From Acidilutibacter cellobiosedens (lineage in GTDB: Bacteria > Bacillota > Clostridia > Tissierellales > Acidilutibacteraceae): a stretch of 64,000 nt of DNA. Below are positions 27,508-36,208 of the stretch, piece by piece. Below the pieces are notes generated by a model. The model was given only the letters and a program-made list of their open reading frames with translations. It had not been told where the DNA came from and ran no database searches. How positions within the stretch are numbered: position 1 is the first letter of the stretch; every line of letters starts with the position of its first letter. The DNA is taken from positions 372,001 to 436,000 of the forward strand of contig NZ_CP035282.1 in NCBI RefSeq assembly GCF_004103715.1. The letters run 5' to 3'. The position numbers were made by a program, and so were the translations under genes.

Positions 27508-27675
27508 ATGTTGAAAATTAAAAAGATAGAGGACAAAGATTTTGTTGAGGTATTGGCGCAATATGATTGTCAAGTTCTTCATAAACCGAAGTCATATGGT
27601 GATAATGATAGCAGTTGTTTCTTTGATTGTTTGTCTCCACCACATCCTAGTTACTATAAATCTCCTGATCTTTAA
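27508..27675 (+). CDS. Candidate Cys-containing RiPP precursor A (55 aa)
   Basis: A 55-codon gene with GAGGGGGGA upstream, between a radical-SAM maturase and an ABC permease. The leader MLKIKKIEDKDFVEVLAQ is nearly the same as in precursor B (57252): by eye 11 of the first 18 residues match, and Cys21 is shared. The core has Cys21, Cys37 and Cys41 (C-FFD-C), an acidic/aromatic middle and a Pro/Ser/Tyr-rich tail ending SPDL. No similarity to housekeeping proteins is visible. A strong terminator directly follows, as expected for a highly made peptide. The modification type is not predictable from sequence alone. Confidence 0.78.
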   Translation: MLKIKKIEDKDFVEVLAQYDCQVLHKPKSYGDNDSSCFFDCLSPPHPSYYKSPDL

Positions 27676-27687
27676 AATTAACTAAGT

Positions 27688-27729
27688 ATAATCAACCATT
27701 TCTTTAAAATTAAAGAAATGGTTGATTAT
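27688..27729 (+). terminator. Strong hairpin terminator after precursor A
   Basis: A 19-bp perfect stem, ATAATCAACCATTTCTTTA with its complement, loop AAAT, followed by TTATAAAAAAA. It lies between the precursor and its permease, so most transcripts should end after the peptide gene and the permease is made at a lower level. Confidence 0.8.
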
Positions 27730-27769
27730 TTATAAAAAAATGATAAATTCAATAAAACTTTTTCAGAGT

Positions 27770-30280
27770 ATTTTGTATTCAAGAAAGAGAGTGAATAATA
27801 AACATGGTTGAGAGTATGAAATTATCTTTAAAGTATATAAAGAAATTTTCCACAAGAACCTTTGCGATATCATTAAGCATCATATTAAGTATGCTTTTGA
27901 TAGTAGGTGTGGGGATTTTATCCCAGAGTGCAAAAGTTTTGGAAGTTGAATATCTTAAATATGATAATGGAAATTTTCATGTAGTATATTCAGAAATAAA
28001 CAAAAAACAGTTAGAAGAAATAAGAAACACAGAAGGTATAAAGAATATAGCTGTTAAATCATTTTATGATGGATTTAATTATAATGACATTCTATTTATT
28101 AGTTTGAATTGTGTTGATGAAAATTATCTTCCTATAAATAATTCCAAAATTATAAAGGGCAGGCTTCCTAAAAATGAAAATGAAATAGCTTTGGAAACAT
28201 GGGTTATAAGTAATTTGGGAATAAAACCAGATTTGAATCAAACTATAGATGTGAAACTGGAAAACAGAAACGAACGGAGACAGTACAAACTTGTTGGGAT
28301 AATTGAAGATATAGTCCGAAACAAAACCGCAGGAGTAACTGAAGGCATAGTAGGTAGATCTTCTGAAGAAACGAATACAAATGGATTAAAAGCTTATGTA
28401 GAATTTAATGAAAATGTAAATATAATGAATTCTATAAATAATCTTTCAAAGAAAATAGGTTTAGATAAAGATCATATATATAAAAATAAAATGCTTATAG
28501 ATGTATTAAATCAGACGGGAAAGATAGATAGAAATATGTTATTTTTTTCTGTACTTGTATCTTTTGTATCTGCTATTGTAATATACAGCATTTTTAATAT
28601 ATCAATGTATCAGAGAATAAAAGATTATGGAATAATAAGGGCAATAGGAGGAACCAAGGCTCAGATATTTAAGCTTATACTGTCAGAATTGTTGATAATA
28701 TCTTCAGCAAGTATACCAATTGGTATACTGGTAGGAATTTTAAGTGCCAAGGGACTCAGTTCTATATTTGGAAAGTTGTTTACCGAATTTGAAATAAGTA
28801 ATCTTAAAATAATTATACCAAAAGAGATAATATTATTGGCAGTAGTACTTGTATTGATTTTGATAATTATTATATCTGCGTGGATATCATCAAGAGTATT
28901 AAAGATATCACCAGTGGAAGCCATATCTAAAAATTTTAAAAGTAATAAGAAAAGCACAAAATCAATTTTCTCTGTGAATGTACTGTCTAAATTTATATCA
29001 TTTAATAAAATACTTTCATTTAAAAACATAGAAAGGGATAAAAAAGGCGCTTTAATAACCGTATTATCTATGACAATGGGAAGCATTCTTTTTATGGTTT
29101 CAAGTTATTATGGAAATATACAACAACAGCAAATAAATGAAAAATTAAAAATAGGGAAAATGTATGATGATTATAAATTAGTTACAAATGGCAATCTTGA
29201 TATGAATGCCGGACTTAGCAAAGATGAGGTAAAAAAGCTGAAAAATTTGGAAGGAGTGAGAGAAGTAGTTCCCTACAAGACATTATACGGAAGAATATTT
29301 TTAGACAAAGATATTATTTACCAGAATTTTATAGAGTTTTTAAGGGACATGAACAGAAAAGAGGAAGGTGCTATGATATTTATAAAGAAAGATGAAAAAA
29401 GTTCCAAAATGGTAATGGTAAGTACTTTGTGGGGACTTAATGATGAGTCTTTAAAAAATCTCGACTCGAAATTATTGGAAGGAAATGTTGATTTAACCAA
29501 GATGAAGAAAAAACCTGTTGCCATACTGTGTACCCCTTTTAAGGGAAATAGAAAGATAATAGATGCAAATGTTGGAGATACCATAAGAGTTTCTTTCAGA
29601 AAAGACGGAGAGCCAGTAAAAGGATTTTGGACTATGGAAGATGAAGGAGAATATGTGGAACAAGAATTTTTAATAGGAGGGATAATTACTTATGATGATT
29701 TTCCCACTTCTGATGACTATTATTCAGCTTATGGGTTAGGAGCAGATATGATTGTGTCAGAGAATATTTTTGATAAGCTAAGCGGATTTAAACCTTATAG
29801 AATAATAACAGTAAATAAGGAGAAAGGTTATGACAATAGAAGGCTTGAAAAGAAAATTATTAGTATAGCAAGGCAAGGAAAAGGAGTTACGGTAAGGGAT
29901 TTTACTACTCAGAGAAAAGAAATGAATAAATATGGAGAAACGAAAATGACATTTTTATATGTTATATCGTTGGTGCTGTTTATAATAAGTATGTTTAATA
30001 TAATAAATAACATAAGCTATAGTCTGATATCAAGGACAGGAGAATTCGGAATGATAAGAGCTGTAGGGCTTACAAATAAAGAATTCAGACAGATGATAAG
30101 AACGGAAGGGATATTATATGGAATGGTTTCAAGTATATTTTCACTAATAATAGGGATATCTATAGAGCATAGACTTTATGAGTATTATATATGGTCAATT
30201 GAAAACCCGAGATTTATTTTACAGTGGAAGACTTATATTCTAGTGGTATGTGTAAATATACTTATAGGATTGTTATCTAC
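27770..30280. repeat. Permease A long repeat, copy 1
   Basis: About 2.5 kb, nearly identical and without indels to 61382-63892. The left border at 27770 is sharp; the right border lies in the last ~25 codons, where the copy changes to a permease-B-like end. Confidence 0.88.
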
Positions 30281-30344
30281 TTATTTCCCGTCGAGAAAGA
30301 TAAAGAATATGAGTATAGTAGAATCCATAAATTCTTTGAAATAG
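27804..30344 (+). CDS. FtsX/MacB-type ABC permease A
   Basis: 846-residue permease with two FtsX domains. By hydrophobicity there are eight membrane helices (about 20-40, 247-267, 291-317, 342-363, 415-437, 714-737, 770-790, 808-828) and two large extracytoplasmic parts. It would work with a LolD/MacB-like ATPase (e.g. the one at 35305). Such pairs often give self-immunity to, or release of, peptides; its place right after the precursor supports that (inference). Start ATG at 27804 with AAAGAGAGTG upstream. A near-identical copy lies at 61416-63956, where Trp133 is a stop. Confidence 0.87.
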   Translation: MVESMKLSLKYIKKFSTRTFAISLSIILSMLLIVGVGILSQSAKVLEVEYLKYDNGNFHVVYSEINKKQLEEIRNTEGIKNIAVKSFYDGFNYNDILFISLNCVDENYLPINNSKIIKGRLPKNENEIALETWVISNLGIKPDLNQTIDVKLENRNERRQYKLVGIIEDIVRNKTAGVTEGIVGRSSEETNTNGLKAYVEFNENVNIMNSINNLSKKIGLDKDHIYKNKMLIDVLNQTGKIDRNMLFFSVLVSFVSAIVIYSIFNISMYQRIKDYGIIRAIGGTKAQIFKLILSELLIISSASIPIGILVGILSAKGLSSIFGKLFTEFEISNLKIIIPKEIILLAVVLVLILIIIISAWISSRVLKISPVEAISKNFKSNKKSTKSIFSVNVLSKFISFNKILSFKNIERDKKGALITVLSMTMGSILFMVSSYYGNIQQQQINEKLKIGKMYDDYKLVTNGNLDMNAGLSKDEVKKLKNLEGVREVVPYKTLYGRIFLDKDIIYQNFIEFLRDMNRKEEGAMIFIKKDEKSSKMVMVSTLWGLNDESLKNLDSKLLEGNVDLTKMKKKPVAILCTPFKGNRKIIDANVGDTIRVSFRKDGEPVKGFWTMEDEGEYVEQEFLIGGIITYDDFPTSDDYYSAYGLGADMIVSENIFDKLSGFKPYRIITVNKEKGYDNRRLEKKIISIARQGKGVTVRDFTTQRKEMNKYGETKMTFLYVISLVLFIISMFNIINNISYSLISRTGEFGMIRAVGLTNKEFRQMIRTEGILYGMVSSIFSLIIGISIEHRLYEYYIWSIENPRFILQWKTYILVVCVNILIGLLSTYFPSRKIKNMSIVESINSLK

Positions 30345-30364
30345 ATAGAACTGGGGGAGATACA

Positions 30365-31612
30365 ATGGGATATAGATTTAGTAATAGCAGTAGGTATATA
30401 ATAAATGAAAATAAAGTAGTATTGGGGAATCGATATACAGGATTATGGATAAGAATTTCGAAAGAAGTATATGATATTTTAGAATTAGGAATAAATAATG
30501 ATTTTTCATTAAATGAATTAAAGTGTTGTTTATATGATGAAGAAGATAGAAATTATATAGATAGTTTATATAAGAAATTATGTTATATGGAAATCATAGA
30601 AGATAGAAATCCCAAAAAGAGATTAGAAAATAAAATGGCATCGTTTGAAATAACTCATAGATGTAATTTAAAATGTATACATTGTTGTATAGATGCTGAT
30701 AGTATTGTTAGCGATAAAAAGGATTTAAGTACTAAAAAAGTACAAGAAGTGTTAAATAAACTCATAGAGTGGGGTCCTGCACGAATAATGCTCAGTGGTG
30801 GAGAGCCACTGGTTAGAAAAGATTTTACAAAACTCCTAATTTATTTAAGAAAAAGTTATAAAGGTAAGATAGTGGTTTCTACAAATGGTACTCTTATAAA
30901 TGAATCTAATTCAGAAATTTTATCTAAATGTGCTGATCAAATAGATATTAGTTTAGATGGTATAGACGAAAAGACTTGCAAAGTAGTAAGAGGTACTGGG
31001 ATATTTGATAAAGTTATAAATAGTGTAAAATTATTACAAAACAAAGGGTTTAAAAATATAACTTTATCTATGGTTATAGGAGATAAAAATCAATATTTAG
31101 AAGGAAAATTTAATGAATTAAATAAAATGTTAAATACAATACCGCTCATTAGGGTATTTTCAGCTGTTGGGAGAGGATTAAATAATAGAAGTTCTTTTTT
31201 AAATGGCGGAGAGGATGAGACATATGTGCCATCAAATTTTTTGGATGATAATTATGATAAGCCATTTGGGATGTGTAATTGTGGTGCTGGGGAAAGAGAA
31301 CTATTTATAACTTATAATGGGGATATATACCCATGCCCTGAATTTATGAAATCAGAATATTTACTTGGTAATATATTTAATATAAACAAGATATCAGAAT
31401 TGAGTATATTCACAAATAATAATATAAAAAATTATAATTTATTATATATGTTAAATTATGAAAATTATAAAGAATGTATAAATTGTAAGGTAAATTTATT
31501 TTGCTGGACTTGCCCTGGACAATTAGAAGAATTAAAAAATAATAAGTTAGCTATTGAAGATAAATGTAAAAAAATTAAACCAGTACTGTATAAAAGGATC
31601 TGGGAGAGATAG
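30365..31612 (+). CDS. Radical SAM/SPASM peptide maturase 1b with RRE-like domain
   Basis: 415-residue paralogue of maturase 1a: the same N-terminal winged-helix (YTGLWIRISKEVYDILELG), the cluster motif CNLKCIHC, SGGEPLVRKDF, and SPASM cysteines in MCNCGAGERE, YPCPEF and CINCKVNLFCWTC. The ATG at 30365 has GGGGGAGA upstream; the frame extends upstream into permease A, but without a start site. A second, different radical-SAM gene follows after 10 bp. No precursor gene lies next to this pair, so it may act on precursor A or on a lost peptide (inference). Confidence 0.87.
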   Translation: MGYRFSNSSRYIINENKVVLGNRYTGLWIRISKEVYDILELGINNDFSLNELKCCLYDEEDRNYIDSLYKKLCYMEIIEDRNPKKRLENKMASFEITHRCNLKCIHCCIDADSIVSDKKDLSTKKVQEVLNKLIEWGPARIMLSGGEPLVRKDFTKLLIYLRKSYKGKIVVSTNGTLINESNSEILSKCADQIDISLDGIDEKTCKVVRGTGIFDKVINSVKLLQNKGFKNITLSMVIGDKNQYLEGKFNELNKMLNTIPLIRVFSAVGRGLNNRSSFLNGGEDETYVPSNFLDDNYDKPFGMCNCGAGERELFITYNGDIYPCPEFMKSEYLLGNIFNINKISELSIFTNNNIKNYNLLYMLNYENYKECINCKVNLFCWTCPGQLEELKNNKLAIEDKCKKIKPVLYKRIWER

Positions 31613-31622
31613 GTGGGAGATA

Positions 31623-32642
31623 ATGCCAGCCATATTTTGGGTTACAACGAGATGTAATTTAAATTGCAAATATTGCTATGAAGGGAAAAATAAATATGAA
31701 AAATCAATGTCAAAAGATGTTGTAGATAGAGCTATTGAATATACATTAGATTATTTCAAAGATAGAGAAACAGATAAAAAAGAATTGATTGTTCCTATAC
31801 ATGGAGGAGAACCATTTTTAGAGTTTGGGACTATAAAGTATGTTGTAAAAAAATTTAGAGAGCAATGCGATAAAAAAAGCACAAAATTACTATTCTGTAC
31901 AACTACAAATGGAACGTTGTTAAATGATGAAATGATTGATTTTATTGTAAAAGAAATGATTGATGTGACAGTAAGCATAGATGGGACAAAAAAGACTCAT
32001 GATAAAATGAGGCCGTTTAAAAGTGGCGAGGGAAGTCATGATATAGTTTTAAAAAATGTATACAAACTGATCAAATATAAACCTAATATAAGAATAAGAA
32101 TGACATTTGACAGTGATACTGTGTGTAGTCTGTTTGAAGATATAAAATACTTAATTGACAGAAAATTTAAGGTTATAGTTCCCGCTCCGAATTTGTTCGA
32201 CACGAATTGGGATGATAAACATGTGGCTATTCTTGAAGATCAGATTCGGAAAATAAAAGAGTATGCAAATGGGAGAAAAGATTTGTTAATAAGTATTATA
32301 GATGGGAATTTATATTTTCCGAAGGGTTATTGTAGGGGAGGTGATACGAGTTTTCATATATATCCAGACGGAAAAATATATCCGTGTATATTATCCGCTG
32401 GAAATGATGAATTTTGTATAGGAGATATATATAACGGGATAAATGAATTGAGAAGAGATTATTTATTAGGATTTTCTAAAATAAGAAATCCTGATTGTTA
32501 TGGATGTAAATTATATAATTATTGTGATGGCCCGAGATGTAAAATTGTAAACAAGATAATAACTGGGGATTATTTTTCACCGCCACCTATGAACTGTTCT
32601 TTAGAAAATTTACAGTACAAGATAAATCTTTTGAATAAATAA
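31623..32642 (+). CDS. Radical SAM/SPASM peptide maturase 2a (no RRE)
   Basis: 339 residues. The cluster motif CNLNCKYC is at Cys11, 15 and 18, right at the N-terminus, so there is no recognition domain; it probably relies on the partner maturase for peptide binding. HGGEPFLEF follows. The SPASM end has YCRGGDTSFHIYPDGKIYPC and CYGCKLYNYCDGPRC, then a final NC. This is the anSME/peptide-maturase branch. The ATG at 31623 lies 10 bp after the stop of maturase 1b with AGGTGGGAGA between them; an upstream ATG at 31554 is inside that gene. Pairs with 1b as 2b pairs with 1c. Confidence 0.86.
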   Translation: MPAIFWVTTRCNLNCKYCYEGKNKYEKSMSKDVVDRAIEYTLDYFKDRETDKKELIVPIHGGEPFLEFGTIKYVVKKFREQCDKKSTKLLFCTTTNGTLLNDEMIDFIVKEMIDVTVSIDGTKKTHDKMRPFKSGEGSHDIVLKNVYKLIKYKPNIRIRMTFDSDTVCSLFEDIKYLIDRKFKVIVPAPNLFDTNWDDKHVAILEDQIRKIKEYANGRKDLLISIIDGNLYFPKGYCRGGDTSFHIYPDGKIYPCILSAGNDEFCIGDIYNGINELRRDYLLGFSKIRNPDCYGCKLYNYCDGPRCKIVNKIITGDYFSPPPMNCSLENLQYKINLLNK

Positions 32643-32646
32643 AGCT

Positions 32647-32677
32647 GATATTAAAATATTTGATATATTTTAATATC
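32647..32677. other. AT-only hairpin between maturase 2a and permease B
   Basis: A 13-bp perfect stem (GATATTAAAATAT with ATATTTTAATATC), loop TTGAT, lies in the 85-bp gap. Without a T-run it is a weak terminator at best. The gap is too short for a precursor gene, and I see none. Confidence 0.4.
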
Positions 32678-32727
32678 AAATGTTCATTTGTTATAATGGT
32701 CATGGATATAGAAAGGAGTTGGTGAGC

Positions 32728-35277
32728 ATGAAAAGTTATTTAAAAATAGCCCCTTCCTACATAAAAAAATACAGAAGCAGATCTGTTGCAATATTACTGA
32801 GCATGATCCTCAGTGCATCTCTTATAATAGGTGTAGGTACTTTATCTAAAAGTGCCAGGGAGGAAAACATTAACCAGACAAGGAAAGAACTTGGAGACCT
32901 CCATGCAGCATATAAAGATATAAATAAGAATCAATTAGATATAATACGAAAAAATAAAGCTGTAGAGAAAATAGGTTTGTCTTCTTATTACGGTGGGAGT
33001 GATCCGAATTTCAAATTAGCAATGAATTTAGAGAAAGTAGACCAAAACTATATAAGCATGTATGACCCAAAGATAATAAAGGGAAGATTTCCGTCTAAAG
33101 TAGGGGAAATAGCTTTGGAAGAATGGGTTATGAAAAACCTTCAAATGAAGCCTACTGTCGGTCAAAAATTTTCTATAAAGCTGTGTGAGAAAAAAGAATT
33201 AGAAACTTATACAGTGGTAGGAATATTGAAGGACATACCAAGTAATAAATCTATGGGAGCAGCAGAAGGATATCTGGCTTTAGACAAAGAGTCCCTAAAT
33301 GAAGTTAATGCATATGTAAAATTTGATGAAAAATCAAACATACTTAAAAATATAGATAGATTATCCGGAGAACTTAGTATACCTAAAAACAAAATCGGGA
33401 AGAATTCCATGCTTATAGAACTTATAGGCAAAGGTGAATATATAGACTATGATGTTATAAAACTTGCACTCATATTAGCTTTGGTTGGCGGAATAGTTAT
33501 ATACAGCATATTCAACATATCAATACTTCAGAGAATATCGGACTATGGAATAATAAAAGCATTGGGAGGCACATCACGTCAGATATTTAATTTGGTATTA
33601 TTTGAGCTTTTCCTGCTATCTTTAATAAGTATACCGATTGGAACGGCAGGAGGTCTGCTTACGGCAAGGCTTTTGAGTTCAGTGTCCGGAGGACTGTTCA
33701 CAGAAGGTCAGGTTCATATAAAACATATTATAATATCAAAAAGTTCTATATTTCTGTTTATTGCAGTAATTTTTGCTGTTATCCTTATCATATCCTTTAA
33801 GATTTTCTATACCATAAAGAAGATATCATCCATAGAAGCAATAAGAAAAAATATAGATAAAGAAGAAATAAAAAATAAGAACATATTTCATGACAAAGTG
33901 TTAATTGAACAGTTTGGAATATCTAAAGTTGTATTGCTGAAAAACATATTCAGAAACAAAAAAGGCTTTTATACCACGGTGATATGCATGAGCTTGGGAA
34001 GTATTATATTTATAGTAAGCAATTTCCAAAATGTTTTATACAAAAAACAGGATGAGATATTCCTTCGAAACAGCGGCATGAACTGTGATTTTAAGATAAC
34101 TCTTAATTTTCCCCATTATTTAAGTGAAGGAATATCAGATGAACAGCTAAAAGAGATAAAGAAATTAAAGGGAGTAAAGGAAGGAAAATCGGTTCAAGTA
34201 CTTTATTCACGAATGGCCATAGATAAAGATCAAATAGGTATACCCGAATATTTTAAAAGGCGAAATGAAAGTGGTTATATTAAAACAGTATTAAAAGGAT
34301 TGCTGACTAAAAACAAAGAAGGAAGATATACATTAAAACAAACTGTATTTGGATATGACGATAGCAGCTTGAAGGATCTTAAAGATTATCTTGCTGAAGG
34401 TGAGATAGACGTTGACAGGATGAAGAAAGGAGACACGGCATTAATACTTATTCCCAAACCCGGCATTGAAATGGGAATGGAGAGCATGAAAGGGATGAAA
34501 ACATTAAATATAAAAGTGGGGGATAAAGTAAAGATAAGATTTAGGAAAGATGGAGAAATAAGCGAGGAATTTTTTAAGATGGAAGATAAAGGAGAATATG
34601 TAGAAAAGGAGTTTACCGTAGGCGGAATAATAGAAGATAACACACAGCATATGGATGTTTATGCCGATGAATGCGGTTCTCTTATATTATCTCAAGATAA
34701 ATTTAAAGAGATGACAGGATTTAAAAATTATCAAATAGTAGATGTAAACAAGGTAAAAAATGAAGATGAGAATAAACTGTACGATGATATTGTTAAAATA
34801 TCAAGCAGAACGCCGGGAACGGTTGTAAGAAGTTTTTATAAAGAGATAAAAGAAGAACAAGTTTCGACGGATAGAGAATTCGCGTTTAGATATGCTATAG
34901 TTGCAATTTTGTTTTTGATAAGTGTAATAAATATATTAAATACCATAAGCTATAATCTGACATCAAGATCAAAGGAATTTGGAATGATGAGAGCCATAGG
35001 AATGACCGACAGAGAATTTAAAAATATGATAGGCTTTGAGGGAATACTGTATGGGATAATATCGGGGATAACGTCGTTTGTGGGAGGACTAATAGGACAA
35101 GTCACATTATTTGAACATTTAAAGCCTGTACTTACAAATCCTCAGTTTACGATACAGTGGGGAAATTATATATTATCAGTATGTATGAATATATTCATAG
35201 GATATATAGTTACTTATATTCCGTCAAGGAAGATAAAAAAATTATCGATAGTCGAATCTATAAGTGCTGTGGAGTAG
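32728..35277 (+). CDS. FtsX/MacB-type ABC permease B
   Basis: 849 residues with the same eight-helix, two-FtsX layout as permease A but clearly diverged. N-terminal helix around SVAILLSMILSASLIIGVG; the middle cluster includes YSIFNISILQRISDYGIIKA; C-terminal end YIPSRKIKKLSIVESIS. AAAGGAG at 32713-32719 fixes the ATG at 32728. Its ATPase follows 27 bp downstream, the standard MacB/LolCDE-like arrangement. Peptide immunity or export is the likely role (inference). Confidence 0.87.
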   Translation: MKSYLKIAPSYIKKYRSRSVAILLSMILSASLIIGVGTLSKSAREENINQTRKELGDLHAAYKDINKNQLDIIRKNKAVEKIGLSSYYGGSDPNFKLAMNLEKVDQNYISMYDPKIIKGRFPSKVGEIALEEWVMKNLQMKPTVGQKFSIKLCEKKELETYTVVGILKDIPSNKSMGAAEGYLALDKESLNEVNAYVKFDEKSNILKNIDRLSGELSIPKNKIGKNSMLIELIGKGEYIDYDVIKLALILALVGGIVIYSIFNISILQRISDYGIIKALGGTSRQIFNLVLFELFLLSLISIPIGTAGGLLTARLLSSVSGGLFTEGQVHIKHIIISKSSIFLFIAVIFAVILIISFKIFYTIKKISSIEAIRKNIDKEEIKNKNIFHDKVLIEQFGISKVVLLKNIFRNKKGFYTTVICMSLGSIIFIVSNFQNVLYKKQDEIFLRNSGMNCDFKITLNFPHYLSEGISDEQLKEIKKLKGVKEGKSVQVLYSRMAIDKDQIGIPEYFKRRNESGYIKTVLKGLLTKNKEGRYTLKQTVFGYDDSSLKDLKDYLAEGEIDVDRMKKGDTALILIPKPGIEMGMESMKGMKTLNIKVGDKVKIRFRKDGEISEEFFKMEDKGEYVEKEFTVGGIIEDNTQHMDVYADECGSLILSQDKFKEMTGFKNYQIVDVNKVKNEDENKLYDDIVKISSRTPGTVVRSFYKEIKEEQVSTDREFAFRYAIVAILFLISVINILNTISYNLTSRSKEFGMMRAIGMTDREFKNMIGFEGILYGIISGITSFVGGLIGQVTLFEHLKPVLTNPQFTIQWGNYILSVCMNIFIGYIVTYIPSRKIKKLSIVESISAVE

Positions 35278-35304
35278 AGAATTCATGAAAGGAGGGTTTA
35301 ATTT

Positions 35305-35967
35305 ATGCCCATATTAAAAACTGTAAACTTAAATAAGATTTACGGAGAAGATGAAAATAGAGTATATGCATTGAAAAATATAAATATGAGCGTAGATAAA
35401 GGAGAATTTGTAGCAATAATAGGACCCAGCGGAAGCGGGAAATCAACGCTGCTTCATCTTCTGGGAGGCCTTGACAGGCCAACGGAAGGGACCGTTAAAA
35501 TAAACGGTGATGATATATATAAATTTTCGGAGGATATGCTGGCTAAATACAGAAGAACAAATATAGGGTTTGTATTTCAGCAGTACAATTTAATATCCGT
35601 ATTAGATGCAAGAGAAAATATAGAGCTGCCAATAAGACTTGATAAAAAAATACCTGATAAAGAATATATAGATAAACTGATAAATTTTTTGGGACTCACT
35701 GAAAGACAAGAACATTTTCCAAATCAGCTTTCAGGAGGGCAGCAGCAGAGAGTGGCTATAGGAAGGGCGTTGGCGGCAAAGCCAAGTATAATACTTGCAG
35801 ACGAACCTACGGGGAATTTGGATACGAAAACTACGGAAGAAGTAATGGAACTTCTTGAAATGTCCAGCAGAGAATTCAATCAAACGCTGATAGTTATAAC
35901 CCACAATACCAGTATAGCAAAGAAAGCAGAGAGAGTGATTTCCATAGTAGACGGAGAAATTCAATAG
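35305..35967 (+). CDS. LolD/MacB-like ABC ATPase B
   Basis: 220-residue ATPase for the FtsX-type permeases. Walker A GPSGSGKST, Q-loop FVFQQYNLI, signature [16 protein letters not shown], Walker [14 protein letters not shown]-loop VITHN. AAAGGAGGG precedes the ATG. Almost identical proteins are at 60103 (four differing residues by eye) and, in two pieces, at 38853/41543 (five), whereas the adjacent permeases differ widely. So one ATPase type probably serves all permeases, kept uniform by recent duplication or gene conversion. Confidence 0.92.
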   Translation: MPILKTVNLNKIYGEDENRVYALKNINMSVDKGEFVAIIGPSGSGKSTLLHLLGGLDRPTEGTVKINGDDIYKFSEDMLAKYRRTNIGFVFQQYNLISVLDARENIELPIRLDKKIPDKEYIDKLINFLGLTERQEHFPNQLSGGQQQRVAIGRALAAKPSIILADEPTGNLDTKTTEEVMELLEMSSREFNQTLIVITHNTSIAKKAERVISIVDGEIQ

Positions 35968-35995
35968 ATGTTTAGCGACTACGAGAGTGACATAT

Positions 35996-36096
35996 ATGAA
36001 AAATAAAATAAAGGTGTACTTATGGATATAAGAATTGATGACAATCACGAATATCTGAGAGATAATGTAATAGAAGAGAATATCTTTTAGCTGTGT
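35996..36096 (+). pseudogene. Decayed 5' remnant of subtilase gene
   Basis: About 100 bp aligning with the first ~33 codons of the intact subtilase at 42112, at the same place after an ATPase gene: it begins with the same ATGAAAAATAAA and keeps AATCACGAATATCTGA and TCTTTTAGCTGTG. Small indels break the frame after 11 codons and the rest of the gene is gone. It shows that the order ATPase-subtilase was ancestral here too. The following ~110 bp hold no gene. Confidence 0.7.
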
Positions 36097-36208
36097 ATAA
36101 ATAAGTTTATGAGAGATGATTACTTGCTGATCTCTTTGGTAGTAAGTAGCTAAAATATATTTATAAAAAATTTATTTAGAGATACTGAAAGCGGAGGAGA
36201 GATTTCAA

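Noticed and set aside
32643-32727. A precursor gene between maturase 2a and permease B
   Set aside because: The 85-bp gap holds an AT hairpin and a ribosome site, but no leader-like frame.
35968-36208. A further RiPP precursor after ATPase B
   Set aside because: The only recognisable content is the decayed subtilase start; no frame has the shared leader or a Cys core.
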